DNA of 64,000 bases. Origin: Escherichia boydii (GTDB lineage: Bacteria > Pseudomonadota > Gammaproteobacteria > Enterobacterales > Enterobacteriaceae). The stretch covers positions 4,464,001-4,528,000 of the forward strand of contig CP169086.1 in NCBI GenBank assembly GCA_041890495.1. The letters run 5' to 3'. Made by a program: the position numbers and the translations under genes. Positions 43,899-52,564 of this stretch are shown piece after piece. The notes beneath the pieces were generated by a model, which searched no databases, was not told the origin of the DNA, and worked only from the letters and a program-made list of their open reading frames with translations. Positions within the stretch are counted from its first letter, which is position 1; every line of letters starts with the position of its first letter.

Positions 43899-46337
43899 TT
43901 AAAAGCGTAAAGTCGCGTCAAACGTGACGGAGAGATTGCTCTCGCGTTTGCCGTCGTAAGGGCGTTTATCCCAGTTCAGCATCACGCCGGTATCAATGAC
44001 GTTGTTCCACTGGACGCGCTGTCCGTAACCCAGCAGGGCGATGGCGCCAGCGGACTGATTTTTCTGCCAGTAGCTGCCGCCTCCGGCCACGAACTGCTGG
44101 CTCCAGAGGGTGTCGTAATGGCGGTACATCTCATGGTCAACGGCCAGGGCCGCCGTCACGGAGAGATCCCGCGCCGGGTTGTAATAGAGCGTGTCCCGCA
44201 GGCTGTTTTTACTGGCGGCGATCCCCGGTTCGAGATCCAGCGTCAGGGACGGTGTCTGCCAGAGACGTTCCTTACCCGTGAGGGTGTATTCCTGGCGACG
44301 GTTATGATCGGAGAAGCGGCTGAGGGCGGCGTTGAATTGATATTCACGACGCTCGTATTGATACCAGCGCACGCCGCCTTCTCCCCGGTTTGCGCTGATC
44401 CCGTTGCGTAACGCCCGCAGGGGCGTAGTACGCGACAGACGTTCAAGGCTGCCGCTGACCTGCCAGTTATCGGTTACAAAGTACGCTGTTGAGAGACGAG
44501 CGCCCGGCTTGCTTGCCCCGTGATAGCGGTTGCTGGAAAGCTCGGCTTCGAGCAGGAGGTCGCGTGGCCGCCATTCGACGCCGCCCAACAGGTGACGGCT
44601 GGTGCCTTTGCCTTCTTCGAAATTACTCTGCGCATAGCGGGTGCCGGCAAATAGCCGCCAGTTATCCGCCACGGGCGGGCCATAGAGCGTGGCGTCCCAG
44701 TTGAGGTCCTGCGTCCCGCTGACGGGGTTATCGGAGTGCAAGCCTTTGCTCGCGTTGAGGCGCAGCTCGGACATATGGTGGACGGTGCGGAGCCTGTCGA
44801 GACGCCTGGCGCTGCGGTCAGCGGGCGCGCGGGCAAGCACGTCGTCGGACAGTAAATCCATCTGCCGCCACTCCTGCAGATCCATCGCAACATAGGCCTG
44901 CTGCTGCTCAAGTTCCAGATTCGAGGGCTCCAGCGCCTCCGCTGTTTTCAGCTTCTGCTCGGCCGCGCGCGGCAGGCCCCGCGCCTGAAGCAGGGTGGCG
45001 TAGTCAATCTGTAATCCCTGATTGCCCGGCGCCGTTGTCGCCAGACGGTGCGCCAGCTTTTCGGCTTCCGGCAGGGCGTTCGTCGCCAGCAAATAGTTAA
45101 AACGGAGCGACTGCCCGGTAAGCCACCTATCGTTCGGCTGAGGGGTAGGGGAGCCGAAATCGTAACGGGTCCAGGGGACGTTGCGGGTCTGGCGCTCAAC
45201 GTACTGGCGGGCGGACTGATACTGTCCCGTATCCAGCCAGGCATAGAAAAGCGCGTGCTCCTCGTCCTGCGGGTCGGAAGCGTATTGCGGGTAGCGTTGC
45301 AGAAGCGCGAAGGCGGCGGCCGCGTTTTTCTCCTGCAGATATGCGGAGATCACCCAGCCGATTGCCCAGCCCGGCACCGGATGCTGGGCTGCCGTAAGAT
45401 CCTGATATTCGCTAATCACCTGTGGGTAATCAGCATGGGCGTACAGCGCGCCAAGCCTGTCGATACGCGCAAGGATGACGTCTTCCGCCGCCTGCGGCTC
45501 GTTTTGCCAGCGGGAAAGCAGGGCGTCGTAACGATTCAGCGCAGATTGCGCAAGCTGGAGGCGTTCCTTTTCTGTTCGGCCGGGCACGTCGGCAAGGCGA
45601 ACCCGTTCGGCGACGGCATTACGCTCAAGACGACGACGCTCCGCAGGAGACAGCGTAACGCTTTGTGAAAGCTGGAGCGCGGGGGTATTCACCCGGTTAT
45701 CCGTAAGCGCGTCGATCAGCTCGCTGAGGAGCGCTTTATTCTCAGGTGCGATATTCAGCGCGCGCGTGTCTGCTAAAAGCCGATCCCAGCTTTTTCCCTG
45801 GCGTAACCAGACATACGCCAGCGTCTGAAGATGCGCCTGAGAGGGATTTTCCGCCACCAGCCGTCGGGCTTCCTGCAGGGCAATCGTATCTTTACGGGCA
45901 TCGGCCAGGGTTTTGATATAGCCGATACGATAGTCGTCGTTATCCGGCGCAAGGCTACGGGCTTCTTTCCAGAGCGTCAGAGCGGGCTGCCACGCTTTCT
46001 GATTTCGCCTGGCCTGTGCGACAGCTGCAACGCCGCGGGCGGGCAGCGGCATATAAATACCGTAACGCTGCCAGACCTGAATAACCTCGTCATCATGACC
46101 CGCCCAGGCTGCCACCTGTAACCAGTCCGCAACGTGTTCAGGCGTCAGGGCATGCTGCTGTTCATAACGCTGAAGATAATCGAGAAACGACGTGTAATTA
46201 CCATTACGCGCCTGTTGAATCTGTTGCTCATAAACGGATTCCGTAGCCTGAACCAGAACAGGAAAGAGTAATAACAGAAACAATAATGTTGGGGCGCGAT
46301 AAAAGAATAACGTATTGAAGCGAAGCGATCTTTCCAT
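43899..46337 (-). CDS. pgaA: Poly-N-acetylglucosamine export porin PgaA
   Basis: About 812-residue outer-membrane exporter. Start MERSLRFNTLFF at 46337 is preferred because it directly precedes the signal peptide (hydrophobic core LLFLLLLFPVLVQA); in-frame ATGs at 46361 and 46379 are possible and none has a strong ribosome site. The periplasmic part (about 35-500) is built of TPR-like helices, e.g. NQGLQIDYATLLQARGLPRAAEQKLKTAEALEPSNLE split over two repeats. The last about 280 residues form the beta barrel ending in RKSN-type strand and terminal Phe (LSVTFDATLRF). First gene of pgaABCD. Confidence 0.9.
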   Translation of the reverse strand: MERSLRFNTLFFYRAPTLLFLLLLFPVLVQATESVYEQQIQQARNGNYTSFLDYLQRYEQQHALTPEHVADWLQVAAWAGHDDEVIQVWQRYGIYMPLPARGVAAVAQARRNQKAWQPALTLWKEARSLAPDNDDYRIGYIKTLADARKDTIALQEARRLVAENPSQAHLQTLAYVWLRQGKSWDRLLADTRALNIAPENKALLSELIDALTDNRVNTPALQLSQSVTLSPAERRRLERNAVAERVRLADVPGRTEKERLQLAQSALNRYDALLSRWQNEPQAAEDVILARIDRLGALYAHADYPQVISEYQDLTAAQHPVPGWAIGWVISAYLQEKNAAAAFALLQRYPQYASDPQDEEHALFYAWLDTGQYQSARQYVERQTRNVPWTRYDFGSPTPQPNDRWLTGQSLRFNYLLATNALPEAEKLAHRLATTAPGNQGLQIDYATLLQARGLPRAAEQKLKTAEALEPSNLELEQQQAYVAMDLQEWRQMDLLSDDVLARAPADRSARRLDRLRTVHHMSELRLNASKGLHSDNPVSGTQDLNWDATLYGPPVADNWRLFAGTRYAQSNFEEGKGTSRHLLGGVEWRPRDLLLEAELSSNRYHGASKPGARLSTAYFVTDNWQVSGSLERLSRTTPLRALRNGISANRGEGGVRWYQYERREYQFNAALSRFSDHNRRQEYTLTGKERLWQTPSLTLDLEPGIAASKNSLRDTLYYNPARDLSVTAALAVDHEMYRHYDTLWSQQFVAGGGSYWQKNQSAGAIALLGYGQRVQWNNVIDTGVMLNWDKRPYDGKRESNLSVTFDATLRF

Positions 46338-46379
46338 ATCTATTTGCCATTTGTTTATCATGAATCCATTGCATAACAC

Positions 46380-46958
46380 GGCCGCCTTTAAGCTCAGCGT
46401 AAAAGGCCATAAATGAGAACATTAAATCTGAATGCAGTGATGTTACGGGGTACTTACTTAAAGGTAATTATGGATCCTTATCTCAGTGGACTGGGTGAAA
46501 GCTAATGTACACCTGATATGTTGCTGGATAAATATGCTGAAAAGCGGCTTCGTAGTTTTGAGATAATTCTGTAATGAGCAGTTTTTTGTGTTTATTTTGA
46601 ATTGAGCTCTTAATTGTAATGCATTGAAATATAGTTGTTTTATTTTTATTGTGACAGTTTTGTATATATTTTTAATGACGCTTATCTGCCTCAATTAAAG
46701 TACTTTCTGGTGCATGTTTGGGAAGTTTCATGACAAAACTTCTTAATGTTTAGAGAAGTGACTTTTCTGCGATTGTTTTTTATTTATAATTAATGGCAGC
46801 CATTGAATGATAGTCTACAGGAAGTCTTACTCATCAATGTGTGTATTGAGGGATGTCCAAAGCCAGAATACATTTATCGTTAATATAACAGCGCTATAAA
46901 ACGAAGGCGGCCTTCTTTCCGAGGGATCGTTCTTGCTTTAATCTAAAAGGGATGGTTA
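46380..46958. other. AT-rich divergent regulatory region between pgaA and the LuxR-type gene
   Basis: About 580 bases without a convincing gene; a 78-codon minus frame at 46458-46694 is composed of AT-rich codons without a ribosome site and was not accepted. The region must hold promoters for pgaA and the regulator. A perfect inverted repeat GAAGTTT / AAACTTC with a seven-base spacer lies at 46722-46742 and is a candidate operator. Its base composition is markedly lower in G+C than both flanks. Confidence 0.6.
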
Positions 46959-47537
46959 GTGGCAACTTCAATAGTGTTAGTGACTCAGGATCGCTACCTT
47001 GTCAGGGGCATGCGGATATTTTTTCCGGATATTATCCTGCTCGATTCGATTGACAGAAACATATTTGATAACGGTGCAGATGAATATTCTGTATTGATTG
47101 ATAGTCGTTGTCCGCTCCGTTTATATGATTACCTGATACGCCATCCGGCCAGAACGAGAAAAACGATCTGCTGCGTTATGCTTGATATGCGCCACCGCGA
47201 GGAGAATCTGCTCAGTATGAAGCTGTTTATGAACACGTCGCTTACGGCGCCGGATATGGCGTCGTTGTTTAACCTGGTGCTCAATATGAAGGGCAGGCGC
47301 CTGACCACGAAGTGGCTGCTTAATTTGCGGCTTAGCACGCATGAAACGATTATGTTGCGGTTGTTGAGGGCAGGGATGTCGATGGAGGAGGTGGCTGGCG
47401 AGCTGAATACGTCGGTGAAAAGCCTCTACCGCAAACGTACGGCGCTCTCGGAACGGCTGGGGGCTGAGAACTTCAATGAGGCGTGTCTGTTTATCTTCAA
47501 AAACAAACTGCTGGGCGCAGGTGGGAACGATCCCTGA
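46959..47537 (+). CDS. LuxR/FixJ-type transcriptional regulator
   Basis: 192-residue protein starting at GTG 46959. The N-terminal half (SIVLVTQDRYLVRGMRIFF...) resembles a receiver-like fold but lacks the usual acidic pocket and phospho-Asp pattern, so it is probably not phosphorylated. The C-terminal half is a LuxR-type helix-turn-helix: LSTHETIMLRLLRAGMSMEEVAGELNTSVKSLYRKRTAL at about 129-167. This arrangement is like BglJ, RcsA and EcpR-type regulators of surface structures. It is divergent from pgaABCD, so pga control is a fair guess. Confidence 0.82.
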   Translation: MATSIVLVTQDRYLVRGMRIFFPDIILLDSIDRNIFDNGADEYSVLIDSRCPLRLYDYLIRHPARTRKTICCVMLDMRHREENLLSMKLFMNTSLTAPDMASLFNLVLNMKGRRLTTKWLLNLRLSTHETIMLRLLRAGMSMEEVAGELNTSVKSLYRKRTALSERLGAENFNEACLFIFKNKLLGAGGNDP

Positions 47538-47602
47538 GACTGGGGAGAGACCTAAAGCATAAATTGATTTGCGGGTGGTATTCTGAGTTTTAAGAAAACT
47601 GG

Positions 47603-47713
47603 ATGGTGACAACATCCTTGTTCAGAAAAAAATTCCGCGATCGGCAGTACAAGCCGCTGACGCTCGAAATGATTATTGAGTCGGCAAAAGCGGGACGCTG
47701 GCTCTATGACTGA
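47603..47713 (+). CDS. Possible small protein or gene remnant
   Basis: 36 codons beginning MVTTSLFRKKFRDRQYKPL and ending AKAGRWLYD. The composition is protein-like and not repetitive, but no good ribosome site is present and I recognise no family. It lies in the 200 bases between the LuxR-type gene and the convergent hcp. It could be the end of a decayed gene. Confidence 0.3.
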   Translation: MVTTSLFRKKFRDRQYKPLTLEMIIESAKAGRWLYD

Positions 47714-47737
47714 GGGGCTGAACGCCCCTTAAGATGT

Positions 47738-48220
47738 TTATGCCGATTGGCGCTCGTTCCATGCATCGCTAAAAATGATGTTCCCATCGTTATGCTTCCA
47801 GGTGATTTTCTCGTACCTGAGTTCGACGGTTTCCATATGGTTTTCGTTAGGGTTATCGCCAGTGGCCATCGCAGGGGAAATCGACATTATCCTTACGCCT
47901 TCAAGCAACATGTTGAAATACTCTTCTTCCTGGCCGGAGTAGTTTATCCGATACCACTTTATCTCTGCTGATAACAGATTTTGTCCTGTCGCAACGGCTT
48001 TGTAGAGGTATGGGCTTGAACAATCGAATTCCTTAATAACCAACATTGGCGAGTGCATTCGCGTACCTGTTATTTTACCGGTTGCGTTATCTGTTGGGAT
48101 AACAAGGTTATGATGGAAACCTTTCACCTCAATGCTGCATTCTCTGTGCTGAACATCAACTCCGCCTTTGATCAACGCACCACCATCGTCCTTCAGCCAT
48201 AGATAAGCCGGTATAGCCAT
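47738..48220 (-). CDS. hcp: Orphan Hcp-family type VI secretion tube protein
   Basis: 160-residue Hcp1-family protein, the unit of the type VI secretion tube and a carrier of effectors. Start MAIPAYLWLKDDGGALIKGG at 48220 is set by AAGGAAGGAG nine bases upstream; the frame is open a little further. Core motifs such as VKGFHHNL, GKITGTRMHSPMLVIKEFD and VELRYEKITWKHNDGNIIFSDAW are present and the length is normal. No other type VI gene lies in the window, so it would serve a secretion system coded elsewhere. It lies close to tRNA-Phe, a common insertion site. Confidence 0.9.
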   Translation of the reverse strand: MAIPAYLWLKDDGGALIKGGVDVQHRECSIEVKGFHHNLVIPTDNATGKITGTRMHSPMLVIKEFDCSSPYLYKAVATGQNLLSAEIKWYRINYSGQEEEYFNMLLEGVRIMSISPAMATGDNPNENHMETVELRYEKITWKHNDGNIIFSDAWNERQSA

Positions 48221-48409
48221 TCGAATACTCCTTCCTTTTTGCGTGTGGGTCTCCATTCTGCTTTCGCAGACCACTCGGGCAAGCGTATACGTATAGCTGG
48301 TATGAAAGTTCATATCAGGTCATGTTCACGGCCTGTCTTCGTTTTTTAAGACAATGACTTGATATTTTTTAACCAGAAATTAAAAGAAAATCTGACACTG
48401 GAAGCTTAA

Positions 48410-48496
48410 GACTTTGTCAGTGATTTGCTGTTTGAACGGGTGGGATACCACGCTGAAGACACTGCGTTAGCTAAGAACAAAAAAGGAAAGCATTGA
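48410..48496 (+). pseudogene. Short coding remnant near tRNA-Phe
   Basis: An open stretch reading FVSDLLFERVGYHAED...KNKKGKH then stop, preceded in frame by a TAA and lacking any start. It looks like the 3' end of a lost gene. No family recognised. The rest of 48221-48552 contains the hcp upstream region and the tRNA terminator; I see nothing else in it. Confidence 0.3.
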
Positions 48497-48523
48497 GCTG
48501 CGGGAATAGATCAAAAGCAAAAA

Positions 48524-48546
48524 CCCGCCACGAGGGCGGGTTCTTT
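48524..48546 (-). terminator. Terminator of the tRNA-Phe transcript
   Basis: Stem CCCGCC / GGGCGGG-type around ACGAG; read on the minus strand it is followed by a T run (AAAA on the plus strand at the left). It lies just 3' of the tRNA. Confidence 0.8.
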
Positions 48547-48552
48547 AAATAG

Positions 48553-48628
48553 TGGTGCCCGGACTCGGAATCGAACCAAGGACACGGGGATTTTCAATCC
48601 CCTGCTCTACCGACTGAGCTATCCGGGC
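48553..48628 (-). tRNA. pheV: tRNA-Phe (GAA anticodon)
   Basis: 76 bases on the minus strand, starting GCCCGGATAGCTCAG, with anticodon loop ATTGAAAATC, T arm GGTTCGATTCC and coded CCA end. All four stems pair. In E. coli pheV lies beside yqgA as here, and is a well-known target for genomic islands. Confidence 0.97.
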
Positions 48629-48733
48629 AACGGGGCGCATTAAACCTGATTCGCCTCGTCTCGTCAATCAAATTTCTTCAATTTACTGCAGACTGCACAA
48701 TCTATCATCACTTTGCCGATATTGCACGCATTG

Positions 48734-49447
48734 TCAGGCAAACCAGGCGGTCCAGGCGGCGGAAAGCGGCATTGCCAGAAGGAGTGCTGGAAGCATGTTG
48801 ACCACCGGGAACATTTTAATGCCACAGATGCGTAATCCGGTTGCCAGCAGCAATAAACCGCCTACGGCGCTGAAGTCTGCCATCATCGACGGTGTGGTCA
48901 GCGGTAAAATCAGCGCGGCAGCCCACGCCAGCGTTAACTGGATGATCAGTAATGGGATACTAATCACCGATACCGTAATACCCAGCGAGCAGGCGAAGAT
49001 CATCGCCGTAAAGAAATCAAGAAATGACTTGGCGATTAAAATACTCGGATCGCCGGTCATCCCTTCGTTCATCGCCCCGAAGATCCCGGTGCCGCTGGCG
49101 CAAAACAGGACAATAATCGCGACATAATTCTGAATAAACGTCTCGTGCGTGCCGTGTTTCGCCTTGCCCGGTCGGGATATCAGGTTTTTGGCTCTGCTCA
49201 CCGCGCTGTTAATGCCTTTTTCCAGATAGCAAAATTCGCCAATCAGCGCGCCGAGCAGGGTCGCCAGCACCATCACCGGCAGGTTGGCGCATTTGATCAC
49301 TAACAGAATACCGATCCCTAACGATGCCAGGCCGAATATCGAGGGCATGGAGGTGCGAATACGCTCCGGCAGCCGCTGGCTTAGCATTGCGCCGAGTACG
49401 CCGCCCAGCAATACGGCGCCTGCGTTAATAAATGGCCCGATAACCAA
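48734..49447 (-). CDS. yqgA: DUF554 membrane protein YqgA
   Basis: 237-residue inner-membrane protein with about six hydrophobic segments, function unknown. It begins MVIGPFINAGAVLLGGVLGAMLSQRLPERI and ends AMPLSAAWTAWFA. The second half (IVLFCASGTGIFGAMNEGMTGDPS onward) looks the same as E. coli YqgA as I recall, while the segment near 78-105 (GINSAVSRAKNLISRPGKAKHG) is diverged. Lies between tRNA-Phe and divergent speC as in E. coli. Confidence 0.92.
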   Translation of the reverse strand: MVIGPFINAGAVLLGGVLGAMLSQRLPERIRTSMPSIFGLASLGIGILLVIKCANLPVMVLATLLGALIGEFCYLEKGINSAVSRAKNLISRPGKAKHGTHETFIQNYVAIIVLFCASGTGIFGAMNEGMTGDPSILIAKSFLDFFTAMIFACSLGITVSVISIPLLIIQLTLAWAAALILPLTTPSMMADFSAVGGLLLLATGLRICGIKMFPVVNMLPALLLAMPLSAAWTAWFA

Positions 49448-49628
49448 AGTTAACTCCTGTTATTTAATCATTGATATTGCATTATTATGGCACGTCAGGG
49501 CTGCGCGGGCCTTAGCTTTGGGTGGTTTCGTGCATATTGATTCCTTCTTGCACCTCAAAATAAAAGGTGACATTATTGCGCGAATTTTCTCCTCCCTGTC
49601 TCACCGCCCGGTGAGGGTAACTGCGCCT

Positions 49629-51764
49629 ATGAAAACCATGAAAATTGCCGTCAGCCGCGAGCTGCTCTCCACTGTGTCTACGCACCGCGAAAAGGTGACG
49701 CTGGACAGCACTGATTTTACCGATGTGGCGGCCGTCGTCATCACAACGGCTGAAAGCCGCAGCGGTATTCTTGCACTGCTGAAACGCACGGGTTTTCAGC
49801 TGCCGGTGTTTATTTTCTCGCAGGAGCCGACGGACGTACCCGACGGCGCCACCGCGGTCATCTCGGGTAAAGCTCAGGAGTTTCTGGAACTGGAGACCGC
49901 AGCCTGCCGGTATGAAGAGAACCTGCTGCCGCCCTTTTTCGACACCCTGAGCCAGTATGTGGAGATGGGCAACAGCACTTTCGCCTGTCCAGGCCACCAG
50001 CACGGCGCCTTTTTCAAAAAACACCCGGCAGGGCGACAGTTCTATGATTTCTTCGGCGAGAATGTGTTTCGCGCCGATATGTGCAACGCCGACGTGAAGC
50101 TGGGCGATCTGCTGATCCATGAAGGGTCCGCCAAGCACGCGCAAAAGTTCGCGGCTAAAGTGTTCAACGCGGATAAAACCTACTTCGTGCTGAACGGAAC
50201 GTCGGCGGCCAACAAGGTAGTGACCAACGCGCTGCTCACCCGCGGCGATCTGGTGTTATTTGACCGCAACAACCATAAATCTAACCACCACGGGGCGCTA
50301 ATCCAGGCGGGCGCCACGCCGGTCTACCTTGAGGCCGCGCGTAACCCGTTTGGCTTTATTGGCGGGATTGACGACCACTGCTTTGATGACGCGTATCTGC
50401 GGGACCTGATCCGCGAGGCGGCCCCGGAGAAAGCCGACGAGGCGCGTCCGTTCCGCCTGGCGATCATTCAGCTTGGCACCTACGACGGGACGATCTACAA
50501 CGCCCGTCAGGTTATCGACAAGATCGGTCATCTGTGTGACTACATCCTCTTTGACTCCGCATGGGTGGGCTACGAGCAGTTTATTCCGATGATGGCGGAA
50601 ACGTCCCCGCTCTTGCTGGAGCTGAACGAGAACGATCCGGGAATTTTCGTGACCCAGTCGGTGCACAAACAGCAGGCCGGGTTCTCGCAAACGTCGCAGA
50701 TCCATAAAAAGGACAACCACATTCGTGGTCAGGCGCGTTTCTGCCCGCACAAGCGGCTGAACAACGCCTTTATGCTGCATGCCTCCACCAGCCCGTTTTA
50801 TCCGCTGTTCGCAGCGCTGGATGTGAATGCCAAGATCCACGAAGGAGAAAGTGGGCGCAGGCTGTGGGCGGAGTGCGTCGAGCTGGGGATTGAAGCGCGC
50901 AAGGCAATCATTGCGAATTGCCATATGATCAAACCGTTTATCCCACCGGTGGTGGCGGGGCGGCCGTGGCAGGATCATCCGACGCACGCGATTGCCCGCG
51001 AGCTGCGCTTCTTCAGCTTCGAGCCGGGGGCAAAATGGCACGGGTTTGAGGGCTATGCGAGCGAGCAGTACTTTGTCGACCCGTGCAAGCTGCTGCTGAC
51101 CACGCCGGGCATTAATGCCGAAACGGGGGAGTACACCGAATTCGGGATCCCGGCGACGATTCTGGCGCACTACCTGCGTGAAAACGGCATCGTGCCGGAG
51201 AAATGCGACCTTAACTCGATCCTGTTCCTGCTGACGCCTGCCGAAAGCAGCGAGAAGCTGGCGCAGCTGGTGGCGATGCTGGGCCAGTTTGAACAGCATA
51301 TTGAAGACGACACGCCGCTGGCGGACGTGCTGCCGACGATCTTCCAGAAATACCCGGTGCGCTACCGGGATTACACCCTTCGCCAGCTGTGCCAGGAGAT
51401 GCACGATCTCTACGTCAGCTTTGACGTCAAGGATCTGCAGAAGGCGATGTTCCGCAAAGAGAGCCTGCCTGAGGTGGTAATGAACCCGCAGGACGCGAAC
51501 CGGGCGTATATTCGCGGAGACGTGGAGCTGGTTCGCATACGGGATGCCGAAGGGCGAATTGCTGCCGAAGGGGCGCTGCCCTATCCGCCGGGCGTGCTGT
51601 GCGTGGTGCCGGGTGAAGTCTGGGGCGGGGCGGTACAGCGTTACTTCCTGGCGCTGGAGGAGGGAATCAACCTGCTGCCGGGCTTCTCGCCGGAACTGCA
51701 GGGCGTTTACAGCGAGAAGGACGCCGACGGGATTAAGCGGCTGTATGGGTACGTATTAAAGTAG
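49629..51764 (+). CDS. speC: Constitutive ornithine decarboxylase
   Basis: 711-residue PLP enzyme that makes putrescine from ornithine, feeding spermidine and so the Gss product. ATG 49629 gives the E. coli length; the frame is open far upstream without similarity. The receiver-like wing domain covers about 1-110, the PLP fold about 115-570. The PLP Lys is in FVTQSVHKQQAGFSQTSQ (near residue 349), with CPGHQHGAFFKKHPAG near 118-133. Host-type sequence, well diverged from E. coli in places (e.g. the first 70 residues). The next 100 bases are repeat. Confidence 0.95.
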   Translation: MKTMKIAVSRELLSTVSTHREKVTLDSTDFTDVAAVVITTAESRSGILALLKRTGFQLPVFIFSQEPTDVPDGATAVISGKAQEFLELETAACRYEENLLPPFFDTLSQYVEMGNSTFACPGHQHGAFFKKHPAGRQFYDFFGENVFRADMCNADVKLGDLLIHEGSAKHAQKFAAKVFNADKTYFVLNGTSAANKVVTNALLTRGDLVLFDRNNHKSNHHGALIQAGATPVYLEAARNPFGFIGGIDDHCFDDAYLRDLIREAAPEKADEARPFRLAIIQLGTYDGTIYNARQVIDKIGHLCDYILFDSAWVGYEQFIPMMAETSPLLLELNENDPGIFVTQSVHKQQAGFSQTSQIHKKDNHIRGQARFCPHKRLNNAFMLHASTSPFYPLFAALDVNAKIHEGESGRRLWAECVELGIEARKAIIANCHMIKPFIPPVVAGRPWQDHPTHAIARELRFFSFEPGAKWHGFEGYASEQYFVDPCKLLLTTPGINAETGEYTEFGIPATILAHYLRENGIVPEKCDLNSILFLLTPAESSEKLAQLVAMLGQFEQHIEDDTPLADVLPTIFQKYPVRYRDYTLRQLCQEMHDLYVSFDVKDLQKAMFRKESLPEVVMNPQDANRAYIRGDVELVRIRDAEGRIAAEGALPYPPGVLCVVPGEVWGGAVQRYFLALEEGINLLPGFSPELQGVYSEKDADGIKRLYGYVLK

Positions 51765-51765
51765 A

Positions 51766-51863
51766 CCCCCTCACCCTAACCCTCTCCCCAAAGGGGAGAG
51801 GGGATTGCACGGGGCCGTCTTTTCACCCTCGCCCCTTTGGGGAGAGGGCCGGGGTGAGGGGGA
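51766..51863. repeat. Pair of dispersed CCCTCACCCTAACCCTCTCC palindromes
   Basis: Two units between convergent speC and citB. Unit one (51766-51803) and unit two (51824-51863) have arms CCTCTCCCC / GGGGAGAGG or CGCCCC / GGGGAG and tails CCCTCACCCTAA or CCGGGGTGAGGG, facing opposite ways. Near copy of the array at 25377-25467; related single units at 5371 and 31620. Confidence 0.8.
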
Positions 51864-51871
51864 GGGTTTCA

Positions 51872-52564
51872 TCAAACCGCACTACGCTTGTACATCCTCC
51901 TCGGATGCCCAATCTTGCCGTACAGCATCTCCACCGTCAGAAAACCCGCCTCCACGCAGTGTTCCAGATAGCGACGGGTGGTGGTTTTGCTCAACCCCGT
52001 CTCGCTCACCACCTCATCCACGGTAAAGCAGTGCGTTGCTTTGTCGTTAAACAGCGACTGCACCCGCGCCAGCGTGTTTTCCTCAATGCCTTTACTGCCG
52101 TTGTCCTGGCGGTAGTTTTTCGCCTGGAGCTGATACAGCGAATCGACGTTCTGCTGGTCGACAATCTTCCAGACCCGCTGCTGTTCGGCAAACTGCACAA
52201 ATCGCTCCAGCGACTGGCTGAGCCGCTTCCAGGAGACGGGTTTAAGGATGTAGTCGAAAGCGCCGTTGCGGATCGCCTGGCTGCAGGTGTCCATATCGCT
52301 GGCGGCAGTAATAAAAATCACCGAGCAGTTGGCGCGGGCCAGCATGGGGTTATTGATCAGCGAGATCCCTTTGCCGTCCGGCAGATAGTTATCCAGCAGC
52401 ATCAGCTGCGGCTGTTTGGTTGCAAGCTCTGTCTGGGCCGCAGCCAGCGACGAGGCAATACCCACCAGCCTCAGACGCGGATGTTTGCTTATCAGCTCCG
52501 CGTGCAGTTGCGCCAGCTCGTTCTCGTCTTCAACAATCAGTACGTCGATAAGTTCATGTTGCAT
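51872..52564 (-). CDS. citB: Citrate two-component response regulator (CitB/DpiA type)
   Basis: 230-residue response regulator. Start MQHELIDVLIVEDENELA at 52564 overlaps the citA 3' end. The receiver has Glu/Asp near 12-14, phospho-acceptor Asp in LMLLDNYLPDGKG (near 58) and Lys in FDYILKPVSW (near 108). The C-terminal helix-turn-helix (VDEVVSETGLSKTTTRRYLEHCVEAGFL, about 182-209) is of the CitB/DcuR type. It should activate the divergent citrate operon, but its partner kinase is frameshifted. Confidence 0.9.
   Translation of the reverse strand: MQHELIDVLIVEDENELAQLHAELISKHPRLRLVGIASSLAAAQTELATKQPQLMLLDNYLPDGKGISLINNPMLARANCSVIFITAASDMDTCSQAIRNGAFDYILKPVSWKRLSQSLERFVQFAEQQRVWKIVDQQNVDSLYQLQAKNYRQDNGSKGIEENTLARVQSLFNDKATHCFTVDEVVSETGLSKTTTRRYLEHCVEAGFLTVEMLYGKIGHPRRMYKRSAV

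Noticed and set aside
46458..46694. 78-codon minus-strand frame in the pga regulatory region.
   Set aside because: Low-complexity AT-rich codons, no ribosome site and no recognisable features; better seen as regulatory DNA.
47738..48628. A full type VI secretion locus or prophage next to tRNA-Phe.
   Set aside because: Only hcp and small scraps are present; no sheath, membrane-complex, integrase or phage structural genes were seen.
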